From: Streptomyces chrestomyceticus JCM 4735
GTDB taxonomy: Bacteria > Actinomycetota > Actinomycetes > Streptomycetales > Streptomycetaceae
Length of the DNA stretch: 64,000 nt
Assembly (NCBI RefSeq): GCF_003865135.1
Contig: NZ_BHZC01000001.1
Coordinates: 3,658,001-3,722,000 of the forward strand
Direction of reading: 5' to 3'
The notes beneath the pieces are model-generated. The model was not told where the DNA came from. It did not search any database and saw only the letters and a list, made by a program, of their open reading frames with translations. The translations under genes and the position numbers were made by a program. Below are positions 54,165 to 63,753 of this stretch, piece by piece (positions within the stretch are counted from its first letter, which is position 1; each line of letters starts with the position of its first letter).

Positions 54165-54202
54165 GGCCGGGCGGGTCTGTCCGAAGACAGACCCGCCCGG
54201 CC
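54165..54202. terminator. Strong terminator of the betaine operon
   Basis: A perfect 17-bp stem (GGCCGGGCGGGTCTGTC and its complement) with a CGAA tetraloop, 18 bp past the binding-protein stop. It also insulates the histidine kinase promoter. Confidence 0.88.
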
Positions 54203-54220
54203 CCGGCAGGCTCGCCGCCG

Positions 54221-55207
54221 CTACTTCTCGGGCAGCCACTTCTTCCAGATGTCCGGGTGCTTCTCCACCCACCGCTTGCCCGCCTCGTCGGCGGACAGGC
54301 CGTCGGAGGCGATCATCTCGGAGACCTCGTTCTGGTTTTCCTTGGTCCACTTGAAGTTCTTCAGGAACGCCGCGGCCTCGGAGCCGCCCTTGGCGAATTC
54401 GGTGTTGAAGAACTTCTGGAGCGGTGTCGTCGGATAGGCGCAGTCGATGCTCGACGGGTCCTTCGCGCCCTTCTCCGCGCAGGCGTCGGTGTACTCGGGG
54501 AGTTTCACCTCGACCATCGGCACCTGGTTGAACAGCCACTGCGGCTCGTACCAGTACGTCAGGAACGGCTTCTTCTGCTTGGCGAACTGCTGGATCTGGG
54601 TGATCTGCGCCGCCTCGGAACCCGCGAAGACGACCTCGAAGTCCAGCTTGAGGTTCTTCACCAGCGCCTTGTCGTTGGTGACGTAGGACGGGGAGCCGTC
54701 CATGAGCTGGCCCTTGCTGCCGCTCTCGGAGGTGCGGAGCTGGTCGGCGTACTTGTTGAGGTTCTTCCAGTCGGTGACGTCGGGGTGCTTGTCGGCCCAG
54801 TACTTGGGGACCCACCATCCGATGTGGCCGGTGACGCCGTTGCCGCCGCCCGCCGTGATCGTCTTCTTGTCCTTGACGTACCGCTGCTCCTGGTCGGGGT
54901 GGCCCCAGTCCTCCAGGATGGCGTCCACCCGGCCCTGGCTGAGCGCGTCCCAGGCGGGGATCTCGTCCACCTGGACCGTGTCGACGTGGTAGTCCAGCTC
55001 GTGTTCGAGCAGGTACTTGGCCACCGCGACGTTGGCCTGCGCGCCGACCCAGGTCTGCGTGGACAGCGTCACGGACTTGGCGCCGCCCTGCGCCTGGAAG
55101 GGCGAGCCCTGCTTGGTCATGTCGGCCTTGCCGCAGCCGGAGAGGGCGAGCAGCGTCGCCCCCGCCAGTCCGGCGGCCCCCAGTACGCGTATACGGGTAC
55201 GGGACAT
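54221..55207 (-). CDS. Glycine betaine/choline ABC transporter substrate-binding lipoprotein
   Basis: 328 residues from ATG at 55207. Lipobox LALSGC. The OpuAC/ProX-type domain shows TWVGAQANVAVAKYLLEHELDY, then WEDWGHPD-like LEDWGHPDQEQ, HIGWWVPKYWADKHP and TYWYEPQWLFNQ; the Trp/Tyr residues should form the aromatic cage for a quaternary amine. Last gene of the operon, 3 bp after the permease. Confidence 0.93.
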   Translation of the reverse strand: MSRTRIRVLGAAGLAGATLLALSGCGKADMTKQGSPFQAQGGAKSVTLSTQTWVGAQANVAVAKYLLEHELDYHVDTVQVDEIPAWDALSQGRVDAILEDWGHPDQEQRYVKDKKTITAGGGNGVTGHIGWWVPKYWADKHPDVTDWKNLNKYADQLRTSESGSKGQLMDGSPSYVTNDKALVKNLKLDFEVVFAGSEAAQITQIQQFAKQKKPFLTYWYEPQWLFNQVPMVEVKLPEYTDACAEKGAKDPSSIDCAYPTTPLQKFFNTEFAKGGSEAAAFLKNFKWTKENQNEVSEMIASDGLSADEAGKRWVEKHPDIWKKWLPEK

Positions 55208-55209
55208 GG

Positions 55210-57201
55210 TCAGGCTCCCTTCCCCGTCGTACGGCGCTGCGTCGGCTGGGTGACCCGGTCGAGCATCAGGCCCAGGCAGACGATGGCCACACCCGCGACC
55301 AGGCCGAGGGCCAGGTCGCCGGTCGCCAGGCCGGTGACGACGTCGTAGCCGAGCGCGCCACCGCCCACCAGGCCGCCGATGATGACGACGGCGAGGACGA
55401 GGACGACGCCCTGGTTGACGGCCAGCAGCAGCGCGGGCCGGGCCAGCGGGAGCTGCACCTGCCGCAGGGTCTGCCAGCGGGTGGCGCCGAGCGAGCGGGC
55501 GGACTCCATCGCGGCCGGGTCGACCTGCCGCAGGCCCTGGGTGGTGATGCGGATGACCGCGGGCAGCGCGTACACGACGGCGGCGGCAGCGGCCGGGGCG
55601 CGGCCCACGGCGAACAGCGCGACCACCGGGATCAGGTACACGAACTGCGGCATGGTCTGCATGACGTCCAGCACCGGGCGCAGGATCGCCTCCAGGCGCT
55701 TGCTGCCCGCGGCGAGGATGCCGACGGCGAAGCCCAGCACCAGGGTCACCGCGAGGGCGGCGAGGACCTGGGAGAGGGTGTTCATGGACGGCTTCCAGAC
55801 GCCCAGGACGCCGATGGCGGCCATCGCGAGCGTCGCGGTCAGCGCGGTGCGCCAGGTGCCGATCAGCCAGGACAGCGCGGCGACGATCAGCAGCGCGCCC
55901 CACCAGGGCAGCGCGGTCAGGCCGTCGCGCAGCGGGTCCAGGACCCAGGAGGTGAAGTGCGCGGCCCAGTCGGCGGTACCGCCGACGACCGGGACCCCGG
56001 AGTAGAGGTGGTCGACCATCCACTCCTTGAAGTCGTTGACCGGGCGGGCGATGGCCACCGTCCAGCCGGACGGCCAGACGGTCGAGCCGGCCAGCCGCCC
56101 TGCGGCGGTCACCAGCGCGGTGAGGACGGCGATACCGGCCCAGGCGCGCCAGCCACGCAGCAGCTTCGGGCCGCGGGCGACCGGGTCGGCGCCCATCCGT
56201 TCACCGGCGGCGGCGGTCGTCCGGTCCATGACGATGGCGAGCAGCACGATCGGTACGGCGGCGGCGAGCGCGGCGCCGACGTCCACCGAGGCGAGGGCCT
56301 GGTAGACGCGATCACCGAGGCCGGCCGCGCCGATCATGGAGGCGATGACGGCCATGGACAGCGCCATCATGATCGTCTGGTTGAGGCCGAGCAGCAGTTC
56401 CTTGCGGGCCAGCGGCAGGCGGGCGGTCAGCAGCCGCTGCCGGCCGGTCGCGCCGAGGGAGGAGACGGCCTCCAGGACGCCGGGGTCGGCGCCGCGCAGG
56501 CCGAGCGCGGTGAGCCGGGCCATCGGCGGGGCCGCGTAGACGACGGTGGCCAGCAGCGCGGCGGGCACGCCGATGCCGAAGACCAGCACGACGGGCAGGA
56601 GGTACGCGAAGGCCGGCAGTACCTGCATGGTGTCCAGCACCGGCCGCAGGATCTTGAACAGCCGCTCGGAGAGGCCGCCCGCGAGTCCCAGCAGCGCGCC
56701 CACGACGACCGAGGCGACGACCGCCACGATCATCAGGGCGAGGGTCTGCATGGTCGGCAGCCACATGTCCAGGACGCCGCTGACGGCGAAGGAGAGGAGC
56801 GCGGTCGCGGCGATGCGGACGCCCGCGACGCGCCAGGCGACGAGGGTGACGCCCGCGGTGACGCCGGTCCAGCCGAGCAGCAGCAGGAGCTGGTAGACGG
56901 CGCGTACGGAGATCACGACGGCGTTGCTGAGGTGGCCGAGGAAGTACACGAACAGCGGGTGGCTGTCGCGGTTGTCGATGATCCAGTCGCTGGTCCGGCC
57001 GAGCGGGCCGGTCAGGTCGACGGTCAGGTCGCTCGGCCAGGTGCCGCTGGACCACTTGGCGTGGGCGAGCGGTACGAGGACCGCCGCGGCGACGGCGAGC
57101 ACGAGGATCTTGCGGAGGCCGCGGCTCCGGAGGGCGGCCTGGAGGGCGCCCGGCTGGTCGGGCGCGGTGGCGGGGCTTGCGGTGGGGGTGGCGGCCGTCA
57201 T
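55210..57201 (-). CDS. Fused double permease of the betaine/choline ABC transporter
   Basis: 663 residues, about twice a normal ProW-type permease. It contains two homologous permease halves: the EAA loop of the first is near 290 (EAVSSLGATGRQRLLTARLPLARKE), that of the second near 570 (ESARSLGATRWQTLRQVQLPLARP). Each half has a matching VLDxMQxxPxFxYLxP segment. So one polypeptide supplies both membrane subunits. It starts by ATGA overlap with a small upstream ORF. Confidence 0.9.
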   Translation of the reverse strand: MTAATPTASPATAPDQPGALQAALRSRGLRKILVLAVAAAVLVPLAHAKWSSGTWPSDLTVDLTGPLGRTSDWIIDNRDSHPLFVYFLGHLSNAVVISVRAVYQLLLLLGWTGVTAGVTLVAWRVAGVRIAATALLSFAVSGVLDMWLPTMQTLALMIVAVVASVVVGALLGLAGGLSERLFKILRPVLDTMQVLPAFAYLLPVVLVFGIGVPAALLATVVYAAPPMARLTALGLRGADPGVLEAVSSLGATGRQRLLTARLPLARKELLLGLNQTIMMALSMAVIASMIGAAGLGDRVYQALASVDVGAALAAAVPIVLLAIVMDRTTAAAGERMGADPVARGPKLLRGWRAWAGIAVLTALVTAAGRLAGSTVWPSGWTVAIARPVNDFKEWMVDHLYSGVPVVGGTADWAAHFTSWVLDPLRDGLTALPWWGALLIVAALSWLIGTWRTALTATLAMAAIGVLGVWKPSMNTLSQVLAALAVTLVLGFAVGILAAGSKRLEAILRPVLDVMQTMPQFVYLIPVVALFAVGRAPAAAAAVVYALPAVIRITTQGLRQVDPAAMESARSLGATRWQTLRQVQLPLARPALLLAVNQGVVLVLAVVIIGGLVGGGALGYDVVTGLATGDLALGLVAGVAIVCLGLMLDRVTQPTQRRTTGKGA

Positions 57202-57452
57202 GCGCGCCCCCGCTTCACCGTGCCGGCCGGCACCTGCATCGCCGCGGCGCGCTGGGCCTCGTGCCAGCGGCGCCGTACGACGGCACGGAGCCGGTCCGCC
57301 AGGGAGTGGACTGCAGGGACTTGGCGGATACGGTCCCGGGTCGGCGGCTGGAGCGTCCGCACCTGGGCGGGAGCGACCCGCACGGGCCGCCGGGTCGGCG
57401 GCCAACCGGCCGCTATCGCGGCGGCGTTGGCGGTACTGGAATGCGCGGACAT
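57198..57452 (-). CDS. 84-residue basic protein inside the betaine transporter operon
   Basis: It fits exactly between the ATPase and permease genes: its ATG overlaps the ATPase stop by one base and its stop overlaps the permease ATG by four. It is Arg/Ala-rich, with no membrane helix (RLRAVVRRRWHEAQRAAAMQV near the end). No family recognised. Coupling at both ends argues that it is translated. It could be an assembly or regulatory factor, or only a coupling linker. Confidence 0.62.
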   Translation of the reverse strand: MSAHSSTANAAAIAAGWPPTRRPVRVAPAQVRTLQPPTRDRIRQVPAVHSLADRLRAVVRRRWHEAQRAAAMQVPAGTVKRGRA

Positions 57453-58579
57453 CAGGCAGCCACCTCGCCGGCGTCAATGCGGGCGACGACGTTCAGCAGG
57501 CAGGTGCTGTCCACGACGCCCAGGCAGCGCTTGCCGTCCATCACGCGGGCCGAGCCGCCGGAGCGGGCGACGGCCTCGATGGCGTCGGCGACCAGGGTGT
57601 CCGGCGCGAGCGCCGCTCCGGTCTCCGACTCGCCGTCCTCGGCCGGGCGCATGGCGCGCCGTACGGTCAGCACCCGTTCGCGCGGGACGTCCTGGACGAA
57701 GTCGCGGACGTACTCGTCGGCCGGGGAGCCCACGATCTCCTCGGGCGTGCCGAGTTGAACGATTTTCCCGTCGCGCATCAGGGCGATCCGGTCACCGATG
57801 CGCAGCGCCTCGGCGAGGTCGTGCGTGATGAAGACCATGGTGCGGCCCTCGTCCTCGTGCAGCCGGACGACCTCTTCCTGCATGTCCCGCCGGATCAGCG
57901 GGTCGAGCGCGCTGAACGGCTCGTCGAACAGCAGGACTTCGGGGTCCACGGCGAGCGCGCGGGCGAGTCCGACGCGCTGCTGCTGGCCGCCGGACAACTG
58001 TCCGGGGCGGCGGTTCTCCAGCCCCGCGAGGCCGACCTTCTCCACCATCTCGGCGGCACGTTCCCGGCGTTCGGCGCGCGGCACGCCCTGGATCTCCAGG
58101 CCGTACGCGACGTTGTCGATGACCGAGCGGTGCGGCAGCAGGCCGAAGTGCTGGAAGACCATCGCGGCGCGGCGGCGGCGCAGTTCGCGCAGCTTGGTCT
58201 TGTCCATGGCGCGGACGTCCTCGCCGTCCATGTCCAGGCCGCCGCTGGTCGGCTCGATGAGCCGGGTCAGACAGCGCACGAGGGTGGACTTGCCGGAGCC
58301 CGACAGGCCCATGACGACGAAGACCTCGCCCTTGTGGACGTCGAAGCTGACGTCGCGGACGGCGGCCGTGCAGCCGGTCCGCTCACGCAGTTCCTGCGCG
58401 GACAGACCGGTCAGCTCGTCGTCCTCCGGGACGCGCTCGGCCTTGGGGCCGAAGACCTTCCACAGGTTGCGGACGGAGAACACGACGTCCCGGGGGTCCC
58501 GGGGGTTGCCGGCCGCCAGATTGTCGGCGGCCTCGCGGGGCTGGGGTATACCGGCTTCGGGGGCGGTGGCGGCCATCAC
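57452..58579 (-). CDS. Glycine betaine/proline-type ABC transporter ATP-binding protein
   Basis: 375 residues. Walker A is GLSGSGKST, the signature [15 protein letters not shown], and Walker [13 protein letters not shown]. The C-terminal about 110 residues hold CBS-like sequence (TVRRAMRP...[28 protein letters not shown]), as in OpuA/ProV ATPases that sense ionic strength. The first 60 residues include [19 protein letters not shown], typical of ProV. Its start overlaps the betA stop (ATGA). Confidence 0.94.
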   Translation of the reverse strand: MMAATAPEAGIPQPREAADNLAAGNPRDPRDVVFSVRNLWKVFGPKAERVPEDDELTGLSAQELRERTGCTAAVRDVSFDVHKGEVFVVMGLSGSGKSTLVRCLTRLIEPTSGGLDMDGEDVRAMDKTKLRELRRRRAAMVFQHFGLLPHRSVIDNVAYGLEIQGVPRAERRERAAEMVEKVGLAGLENRRPGQLSGGQQQRVGLARALAVDPEVLLFDEPFSALDPLIRRDMQEEVVRLHEDEGRTMVFITHDLAEALRIGDRIALMRDGKIVQLGTPEEIVGSPADEYVRDFVQDVPRERVLTVRRAMRPAEDGESETGAALAPDTLVADAIEAVARSGGSARVMDGKRCLGVVDSTCLLNVVARIDAGEVAA

Positions 58580-60117
58580 GCACCACCTCCCTGGGTCGGG
58601 GAATCAACCAGCAGCTCAGCCGCCTTCTCCCCCACCATCAGCACGCCCAGCATCGGGTTGACGGCGGGCATCGTCGGGAAGACCGACGCGTCGGCGATCC
58701 GGATGTTGGACAGCCCGCGGATCTTCAGCTCGGGGTCGACGACCGCCATCCTGTCGTCCTTGGCGCCCATCTTGCAGGTGCCGGCCGGGTGGTAGACGGT
58801 GTGCGCGGCCTTGCGGACCAGCTCGCTGATCTCTTCGTCGTCGGTCACCTCGGGGCCGGGGAAGACCTCACGCTTGAGCCACTTCTTGAACGGCTCGGCC
58901 TGGGCGACCTTACGGGCCAGCTTGATGCCGTCCACGAGGGTCTTGCCGTCGTAGTCGTCCTCGTCCTCGAAGTACTTGAAGTCGAGCGCGGGCTTGACCT
59001 CGGGGTCGGCGGAGGTGAGGTAGAGGCGGCCGCGCGACCGGGACTTGGGGATGTTCGGCGTCATCGACACGCCGTGCTCGGGGCGTTCGTAGCCCAGTCG
59101 CTCCGGGTTGTCGGTGAACGGGATCTGGTAGAAGTGGAACATCAGGTCCGGGCCCTTGTGGTCCGGGTCCCGCTTCACGAACAGGCCCGCGTCGGAGTCC
59201 ATCGCGGAGTTGTCCGGCAGCGGTCCGTTGGTCTCCCAGACGATGACCGACTCGGGGTGGTCGATCAGGTTCTCGCCGACGCCCGGCAGGTCGAGCTTGC
59301 ACTCGATGCCCAGCGCTTCCAGGTCCTGCTTCGGGCCGATGCCCGAGTGCATCAGCAGCCGCGGCGTGTCCACCGCGCCCGCGCACACCAGCACCTCGCG
59401 CGCGGCCTCGACGTAGACCTCCTCGCCGTCCTTGGTACGGACGTGGACGCCCTTGGCGGTGGCGCCGTCCAGCTCCAGCTTGGTCGCCCAGGTCTCCAGC
59501 ATCAGCGTGAGGTTGGGCCGGTCACCGGCCTCCATGTGGGGGTGGAGGTACGCGACCGAGGCGGAGGAACGCTTGTTGTTCTCCGGGTGGTACGACAGGT
59601 CGAAGAACCCGACGCCCTCCTCGAACGGCTGGTCGTTGAAGCCGACGATCTCGGGTACGCCGAGGGCGGTCTTGGTGGCCTCGATCCAGTCGGTGGCGAT
59701 CTGGTTCTGGTCCTTCTTCGCCACCCGCACGATGTTGTTGCGCAGCTTGCCGAAGTAGGGGTCCATGGCCTTGGCGCCCCAGCCGGTGGCGCCCGCCGCC
59801 TCCCACTCGTCCCAGTCGGACGGCAGCGGCTTGAAGGAGATCAGGGTGTTGTGCGACGAGCAGCCGCCCAGCACCTTGGCGCGGCTGTGCAGGATGTGCG
59901 AGTTGCCGCGGGGCTGTTCGGTGGTGGTGTACTCGTAGTCCAGCTCGCCGCCGAGCAGGCCGAGCCACTTGCGCAGCGTCAGCACGTCCTCGCGGTCGAT
60001 GTCGGAGGGGCCGCCTTCGATGACGGCGACCGTCACGTTCGGGTCCTCGGTGAGCCGGGAGGCGATCACCGATCCGGCGGTGCCACCGCCGACGATCACG
60101 TAGTCGTACACGGGCAT
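58576..60117 (-). CDS. betA: Choline dehydrogenase-like GMC oxidoreductase
   Basis: 513 residues from ATG at 60117; AAGGAG lies 9 nt upstream. The FAD motif is [13 protein letters not shown]; the second GMC signature is [15 protein letters not shown]; the catalytic His is in HPAGTCKMG and an Asn in PAVNPM. With the adjacent aldehyde dehydrogenase and betaine/choline transporter it should oxidise choline to betaine aldehyde (and possibly further). Shared operon position supports choline over other alcohols. Confidence 0.92.
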   Translation of the reverse strand: MPVYDYVIVGGGTAGSVIASRLTEDPNVTVAVIEGGPSDIDREDVLTLRKWLGLLGGELDYEYTTTEQPRGNSHILHSRAKVLGGCSSHNTLISFKPLPSDWDEWEAAGATGWGAKAMDPYFGKLRNNIVRVAKKDQNQIATDWIEATKTALGVPEIVGFNDQPFEEGVGFFDLSYHPENNKRSSASVAYLHPHMEAGDRPNLTLMLETWATKLELDGATAKGVHVRTKDGEEVYVEAAREVLVCAGAVDTPRLLMHSGIGPKQDLEALGIECKLDLPGVGENLIDHPESVIVWETNGPLPDNSAMDSDAGLFVKRDPDHKGPDLMFHFYQIPFTDNPERLGYERPEHGVSMTPNIPKSRSRGRLYLTSADPEVKPALDFKYFEDEDDYDGKTLVDGIKLARKVAQAEPFKKWLKREVFPGPEVTDDEEISELVRKAAHTVYHPAGTCKMGAKDDRMAVVDPELKIRGLSNIRIADASVFPTMPAVNPMLGVLMVGEKAAELLVDSPTQGGGA

Positions 60118-60175
60118 GAGGTGGTGCTCCTTCTGCAAAGTTCGTGCGAGCGTGGTGCGGTGAACAGACGGGGCC

Positions 60176-61684
60176 TCAGCCCGCGAACCAGCGGACCGGT
60201 TCCGGCCGGAGGTTCTCGTAAACGTGCTTGCTCTCGCGGTACTCGTCCAGACCCGCGGGGCCCAGTTCCCGGCCGATGCCGGACTTGCCGAAGCCGCCCC
60301 ACTCGGCCTGCGGGAGGTACGGGTGGAAGTCGTTGATCCAGATGGTGCCGTGCCGCAGACGGGCGGCGACCCGGCGGGCGCAGGCGGTGTCGGCCGACCA
60401 GACGGCGCCGGCCAGCCCGTACTCGGTGTCGTTGGCCAGCGCGACGGCCTCGTCCTCGGTCGTGAACGTCTCCACGGTCAGGATCGGGCCGAAGGTCTCC
60501 TCGCGGATCACCTTCATGTCGCGGTGGCAGCCGTCCAGGACGGTCGGGCTGTAGAAGTAGCCGGTGGCCGGGCGGACATCGCTGGGCTCGGGACGGCGTC
60601 CGCCGCACCGCAACTGCGCGCCCTCCTGAAGGGCGGAGGCCACGTACGCCTCCACCTTCTCCAACTGCTGCTGCGAGACGAGCGGGCCGCACTCGACGCC
60701 CTCCTCGGTGCCGCGGCCCAGCTTGATCTTCTCGGCGCGGCGGGCCAGTTCGGCGACGAAACGGTCCCGCACCGACTCCTCGATGATCAGGCGGGCGCCG
60801 GCCGAGCAGACCTGGCCGCTGTGCGCGAAGGCGGCGTTCAGCGCCTGGTCGACGGCGGTGTCGAAGCCCTCGTCGGTGGCGCAGGAGTCGGCGAAGACGA
60901 CGTTCGGGTTCTTGCCGCCCAGCTCCAGCGCGATCTTCTTGGCGCCCGCGACGGCGGCCGCACCGGCCTTCGTGCCGCTGACCAGCCCGCCCGTGAAGGA
61001 GAACAGGTCCACGTCCGGGTGCTCGGCCAGCCGCTGGCCGACCGGCAGGCCCGCGCCGGTGACGATGTTGGCGACGCCGGCCGGCAGCCCGGCCTCGACC
61101 AGCAGCTTGACGAGATACACCGTCGAGAGCGGCGTGACCTCACTCGGCTTGATGACGAAGGTGTTGCCCGCGGCGAGCGCCGGGGCGATCTTCCAACTCG
61201 CCTGGAGCAGCGGGTAGTTCCACGGCGTGATCATCGCGCAGACGCCGACCGGCTCGTGCACGACAACGCTGTGCACGTCGGGACTGCCCGCGTCCACGAC
61301 CCGGCCGCCGCTCTCGTTGATCACCAGGTCCGCGAAGTACCGGAAGGCGTTGGTGACGTCGTCCACGTCGACCCGGCCCTCTTCGAGGGTCTTGCCGGTG
61401 TCCCGGCTCTCGATGAGGGCGATCTTCTCGCGGTCCCGCTGGAGCAGGTCCGCGACCCGCCGCAGCAGTGCGGCCCGCTCCGCGACGAGGGTGCGGGGCC
61501 ACGCACCCGCCCCGCCGTCGAACGCGCGACGCGCCGCCTCGACCGCCGCGTCGGCGTCCTCGACGCCGCCCTCGGCGACGACTTCGAGCGTCTTCGCATC
61601 GGCGGGGTCCAGGATCTCCCGCGTGGCGCCGGATACGGCGGAGCGCCACACCCCGTCTACGTGAATCGTCTCGCTTGCCGACAC
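60176..61684 (-). CDS. betB: Betaine-aldehyde dehydrogenase
   Basis: 502 residues from GTG at 61684. NAD(P)-dependent aldehyde dehydrogenase: the catalytic Cys in HSGQVCSAG, the general base Glu in ALELGGKNP, the Asn in TPWNYPL and the cofactor turn FTGGLVSG. It finishes choline oxidation to glycine betaine, an osmoprotectant or methyl donor. First gene of the six-gene operon. Confidence 0.93.
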   Translation of the reverse strand: MSASETIHVDGVWRSAVSGATREILDPADAKTLEVVAEGGVEDADAAVEAARRAFDGGAGAWPRTLVAERAALLRRVADLLQRDREKIALIESRDTGKTLEEGRVDVDDVTNAFRYFADLVINESGGRVVDAGSPDVHSVVVHEPVGVCAMITPWNYPLLQASWKIAPALAAGNTFVIKPSEVTPLSTVYLVKLLVEAGLPAGVANIVTGAGLPVGQRLAEHPDVDLFSFTGGLVSGTKAGAAAVAGAKKIALELGGKNPNVVFADSCATDEGFDTAVDQALNAAFAHSGQVCSAGARLIIEESVRDRFVAELARRAEKIKLGRGTEEGVECGPLVSQQQLEKVEAYVASALQEGAQLRCGGRRPEPSDVRPATGYFYSPTVLDGCHRDMKVIREETFGPILTVETFTTEDEAVALANDTEYGLAGAVWSADTACARRVAARLRHGTIWINDFHPYLPQAEWGGFGKSGIGRELGPAGLDEYRESKHVYENLRPEPVRWFAG

Positions 61685-61710
61685 GTCTGTTCTGCCTTTC
61701 GACTTCCGGT

Positions 61711-61735
61711 TTGTTGCCACTGGTTCACACCAGCA
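61711..61735. promoter_or_regulatory. Inverted repeat in the betB leader/promoter
   Basis: GTTG(CCA)CTGGT-TCAC-ACCAG-CAAC, 27 bp upstream of the betB start. It could bind a BetI-like repressor or fold in the leader. No regulator gene of that type is in the window. Confidence 0.4.
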
Positions 61736-61808
61736 ACGAGGACCCCTCCCCGGAACCCCTTTACCTATGCCGAAACGTTCGAGGAAAGTGACCCGACTCA
61801 CTCTTCCG

Positions 61809-61836
61809 GCCCCCGGAATGCAGGTTTGCCGGGGGC
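61809..61836. terminator. Probable terminator of the AraC-CPBP transcript
   Basis: GCCCCCGG and CCGGGGGC, 8-bp stem and 12-nt loop, 58 bp past the CPBP stop in the minus direction. Confidence 0.5.
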
Positions 61837-61893
61837 GATACGGGTCACTGGTCCGGTCCTTTCGGCCCACGGCCGGGGTGGGCGAGCATCCGT

Positions 61894-62730
61894 TCAGCGG
61901 GGCCTGGTGTCCCCCGTACGGCGGCTCCGTGCGCCACGGAAGCGGGTGAGCGTCGCCGGATCCCACAGCGCCATGACGGCCAGGCCCAGCAGCGCGACGA
62001 GCGGCCCTGCGGCCGCGGTGGGCACGGAGGGAACGAAGGAGCTGCTGAGGTTGGCGACGGTGTGCGCGATGATGATCGCGAACACGCTGCCGCCGGTGTT
62101 GTTGAAGATCCACACCCACAGCACCCGCAGAAAGACCGCGCCGAACGCGCCCAGCGCGACGAGCGTGCCGTCCTGCCCGCTCCGCACGATCGACGGAACG
62201 TGCATCAGCCACCAGAAGGCCCCCAGGGCGAGGCTCCCCCGCAGCGCGCCCCAGCGCCGCTGGAGCGGTTCGGTGGCGTAACCGGACCAGCCCAGCTCCT
62301 CCCCTACGGCGAGCAGCGCATAGACGGGGACGAACAGGAGCACCGTCAGCCAGCCCTGGGCGGGCTGCGTGAGCACCCGCGCGCCGGTGACCTGCATCAG
62401 GACGTACGTCACCGCGTAGACGAAGGGGCTCAGCAGCAACACCGGCACCCACCAGCCCCACCCGGTCCCCCGCCGGTCCCACCCCCGCCGCCACAGTTCC
62501 CGCACGCCCGCGCGTCCATGGGCGCGTGCGGTGAGGAGTACGGCCGCCAGGGCCGGGGTGAAGCCCGCGACGTAGTCCGTCACGGGGGCGTTCTTGGGCA
62601 GGCCGGGTAAGTCGATCAGGGCGCCGCCGACCCAGCAGGGCACGAGCAGCAGGAACACCAGGCCGAAGAAGGGCCAGGTCAGCGGGTCTTTACGCGTATC
62701 AGTGGGAACCGTGACGGCGGAATCGGTCAT
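61894..62730 (-). CDS. CPBP-family intramembrane metalloprotease
   Basis: 278 residues from ATG at 62730, with about seven membrane helices. The CPBP/Abi motif 1 is EELGWSGY (EE with a W in place of the usual spacing), with FWWLMHVPS, FNNTGGS and IAHTVANL forming the other motifs; Glu and His residues are predicted metal ligands. Role unknown; some members cleave prenylated or bacteriocin-type peptides. Its start lies inside the 3' end of the AraC gene (32-bp overlap). Confidence 0.88.
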   Translation of the reverse strand: MTDSAVTVPTDTRKDPLTWPFFGLVFLLLVPCWVGGALIDLPGLPKNAPVTDYVAGFTPALAAVLLTARAHGRAGVRELWRRGWDRRGTGWGWWVPVLLLSPFVYAVTYVLMQVTGARVLTQPAQGWLTVLLFVPVYALLAVGEELGWSGYATEPLQRRWGALRGSLALGAFWWLMHVPSIVRSGQDGTLVALGAFGAVFLRVLWVWIFNNTGGSVFAIIIAHTVANLSSSFVPSVPTAAAGPLVALLGLAVMALWDPATLTRFRGARSRRTGDTRPR

Positions 62731-63601
62731 GCGCCGCACCGTAGGTATCGCCGACGTCCACCAGCTTGAACGAATGGGACCTGGACGCGCCCCCGCCCGA
62801 CGCCCCTTGCCGCAGCGCCGTCGCCAGCTCACGCGGTGTACACCGGGCGAAGGCGCGCACCTCGCGCGCGAGGTGGGCCTGATCGGCGTACCCGGCCTCC
62901 GCGGCGACCGTGGCCAGCGGCAGCGCGGCGGTGGTGCGGTCCCGCAGCAGAACCGTCGCGCGCTCGAAACGGAACAGCCGCGCGACGGTCTTGGGCGGCG
63001 GCCCGATCTGCTCGCGGAAACGGCGTACCAGGTGCCGACGGCTCCACCCGAGTTGCTCCGCCAGCGCGTCGACGCGCTCCCCGCCCGCCGTGGCGGCGAG
63101 ACGCCGCCAGGCCCAGGCGACGGCCGGGTCCGGTCGGGGCCCGCCCGCCATACGGGCCGCGAGCGCGCTCTCCAGGATGGCGAACCGCCGCGGCCAGTCA
63201 CCCGCTTCGGCCAGCCGCTCGGCGAGCCGCGCCGCGCCCCGGCCGAGCAGCGCACCCAGATCCGCCGTCTCGTTGCTGATCAGGTGCATGGGCAGCCCGA
63301 GCAGCGAGTACGCCGTCAGCGGGGTCACCCGCAGCAGGACACCGCGCTGCTCCCCCACGACACCGGCCTCCGACAGCCGGTCGTGCAACCCGATGACCAG
63401 GGAAGTACGCGGGCCGCCGAGGCGGTCGGCACGGGACGGCGGCGCCAGGACCGGATCACCGTACGCGATCACCAACGTCACCCGACTGGACGGCAGTTCG
63501 CGCCGCCGTACCACGCCCGCCAGCCGCTCCCGATAACCGGAACAGTCCCGCACGATTCCGGCCAGGGGCCGCCCCGGCCGTAAACAGACGATGTCGTCCA
63601 C
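62699..63601 (-). CDS. AraC-family transcriptional regulator
   Basis: 300 residues from GTG at 63601, GGAG 11 nt upstream. The N-terminal sensor domain is followed by the double helix-turn-helix: VDALAEQLGWSRRHLVRRFREQIGPPPKTV and LATVAAEAGYADQAHLAREVRAFARCTPREL. It overlaps and precedes the CPBP protease gene, so the two are probably co-transcribed and functionally linked. Confidence 0.9.
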   Translation of the reverse strand: MDDIVCLRPGRPLAGIVRDCSGYRERLAGVVRRRELPSSRVTLVIAYGDPVLAPPSRADRLGGPRTSLVIGLHDRLSEAGVVGEQRGVLLRVTPLTAYSLLGLPMHLISNETADLGALLGRGAARLAERLAEAGDWPRRFAILESALAARMAGGPRPDPAVAWAWRRLAATAGGERVDALAEQLGWSRRHLVRRFREQIGPPPKTVARLFRFERATVLLRDRTTAALPLATVAAEAGYADQAHLAREVRAFARCTPRELATALRQGASGGGASRSHSFKLVDVGDTYGAAHDRFRRHGSH

Positions 63602-63753
63602 CGACGTGCCCGTCTCCTCAGATCGTCTGGCCGCCGCGCTACCGATGGTCGCGGGGGGCTGATGCCCCGTACCGCCTGGCCCGCGGCCTGATCCTGCACG
63701 GCCGCCTCACGGGCAAAGGCGCCTGAAGCGCCATAGCCGCAGGTCAGAACCGA

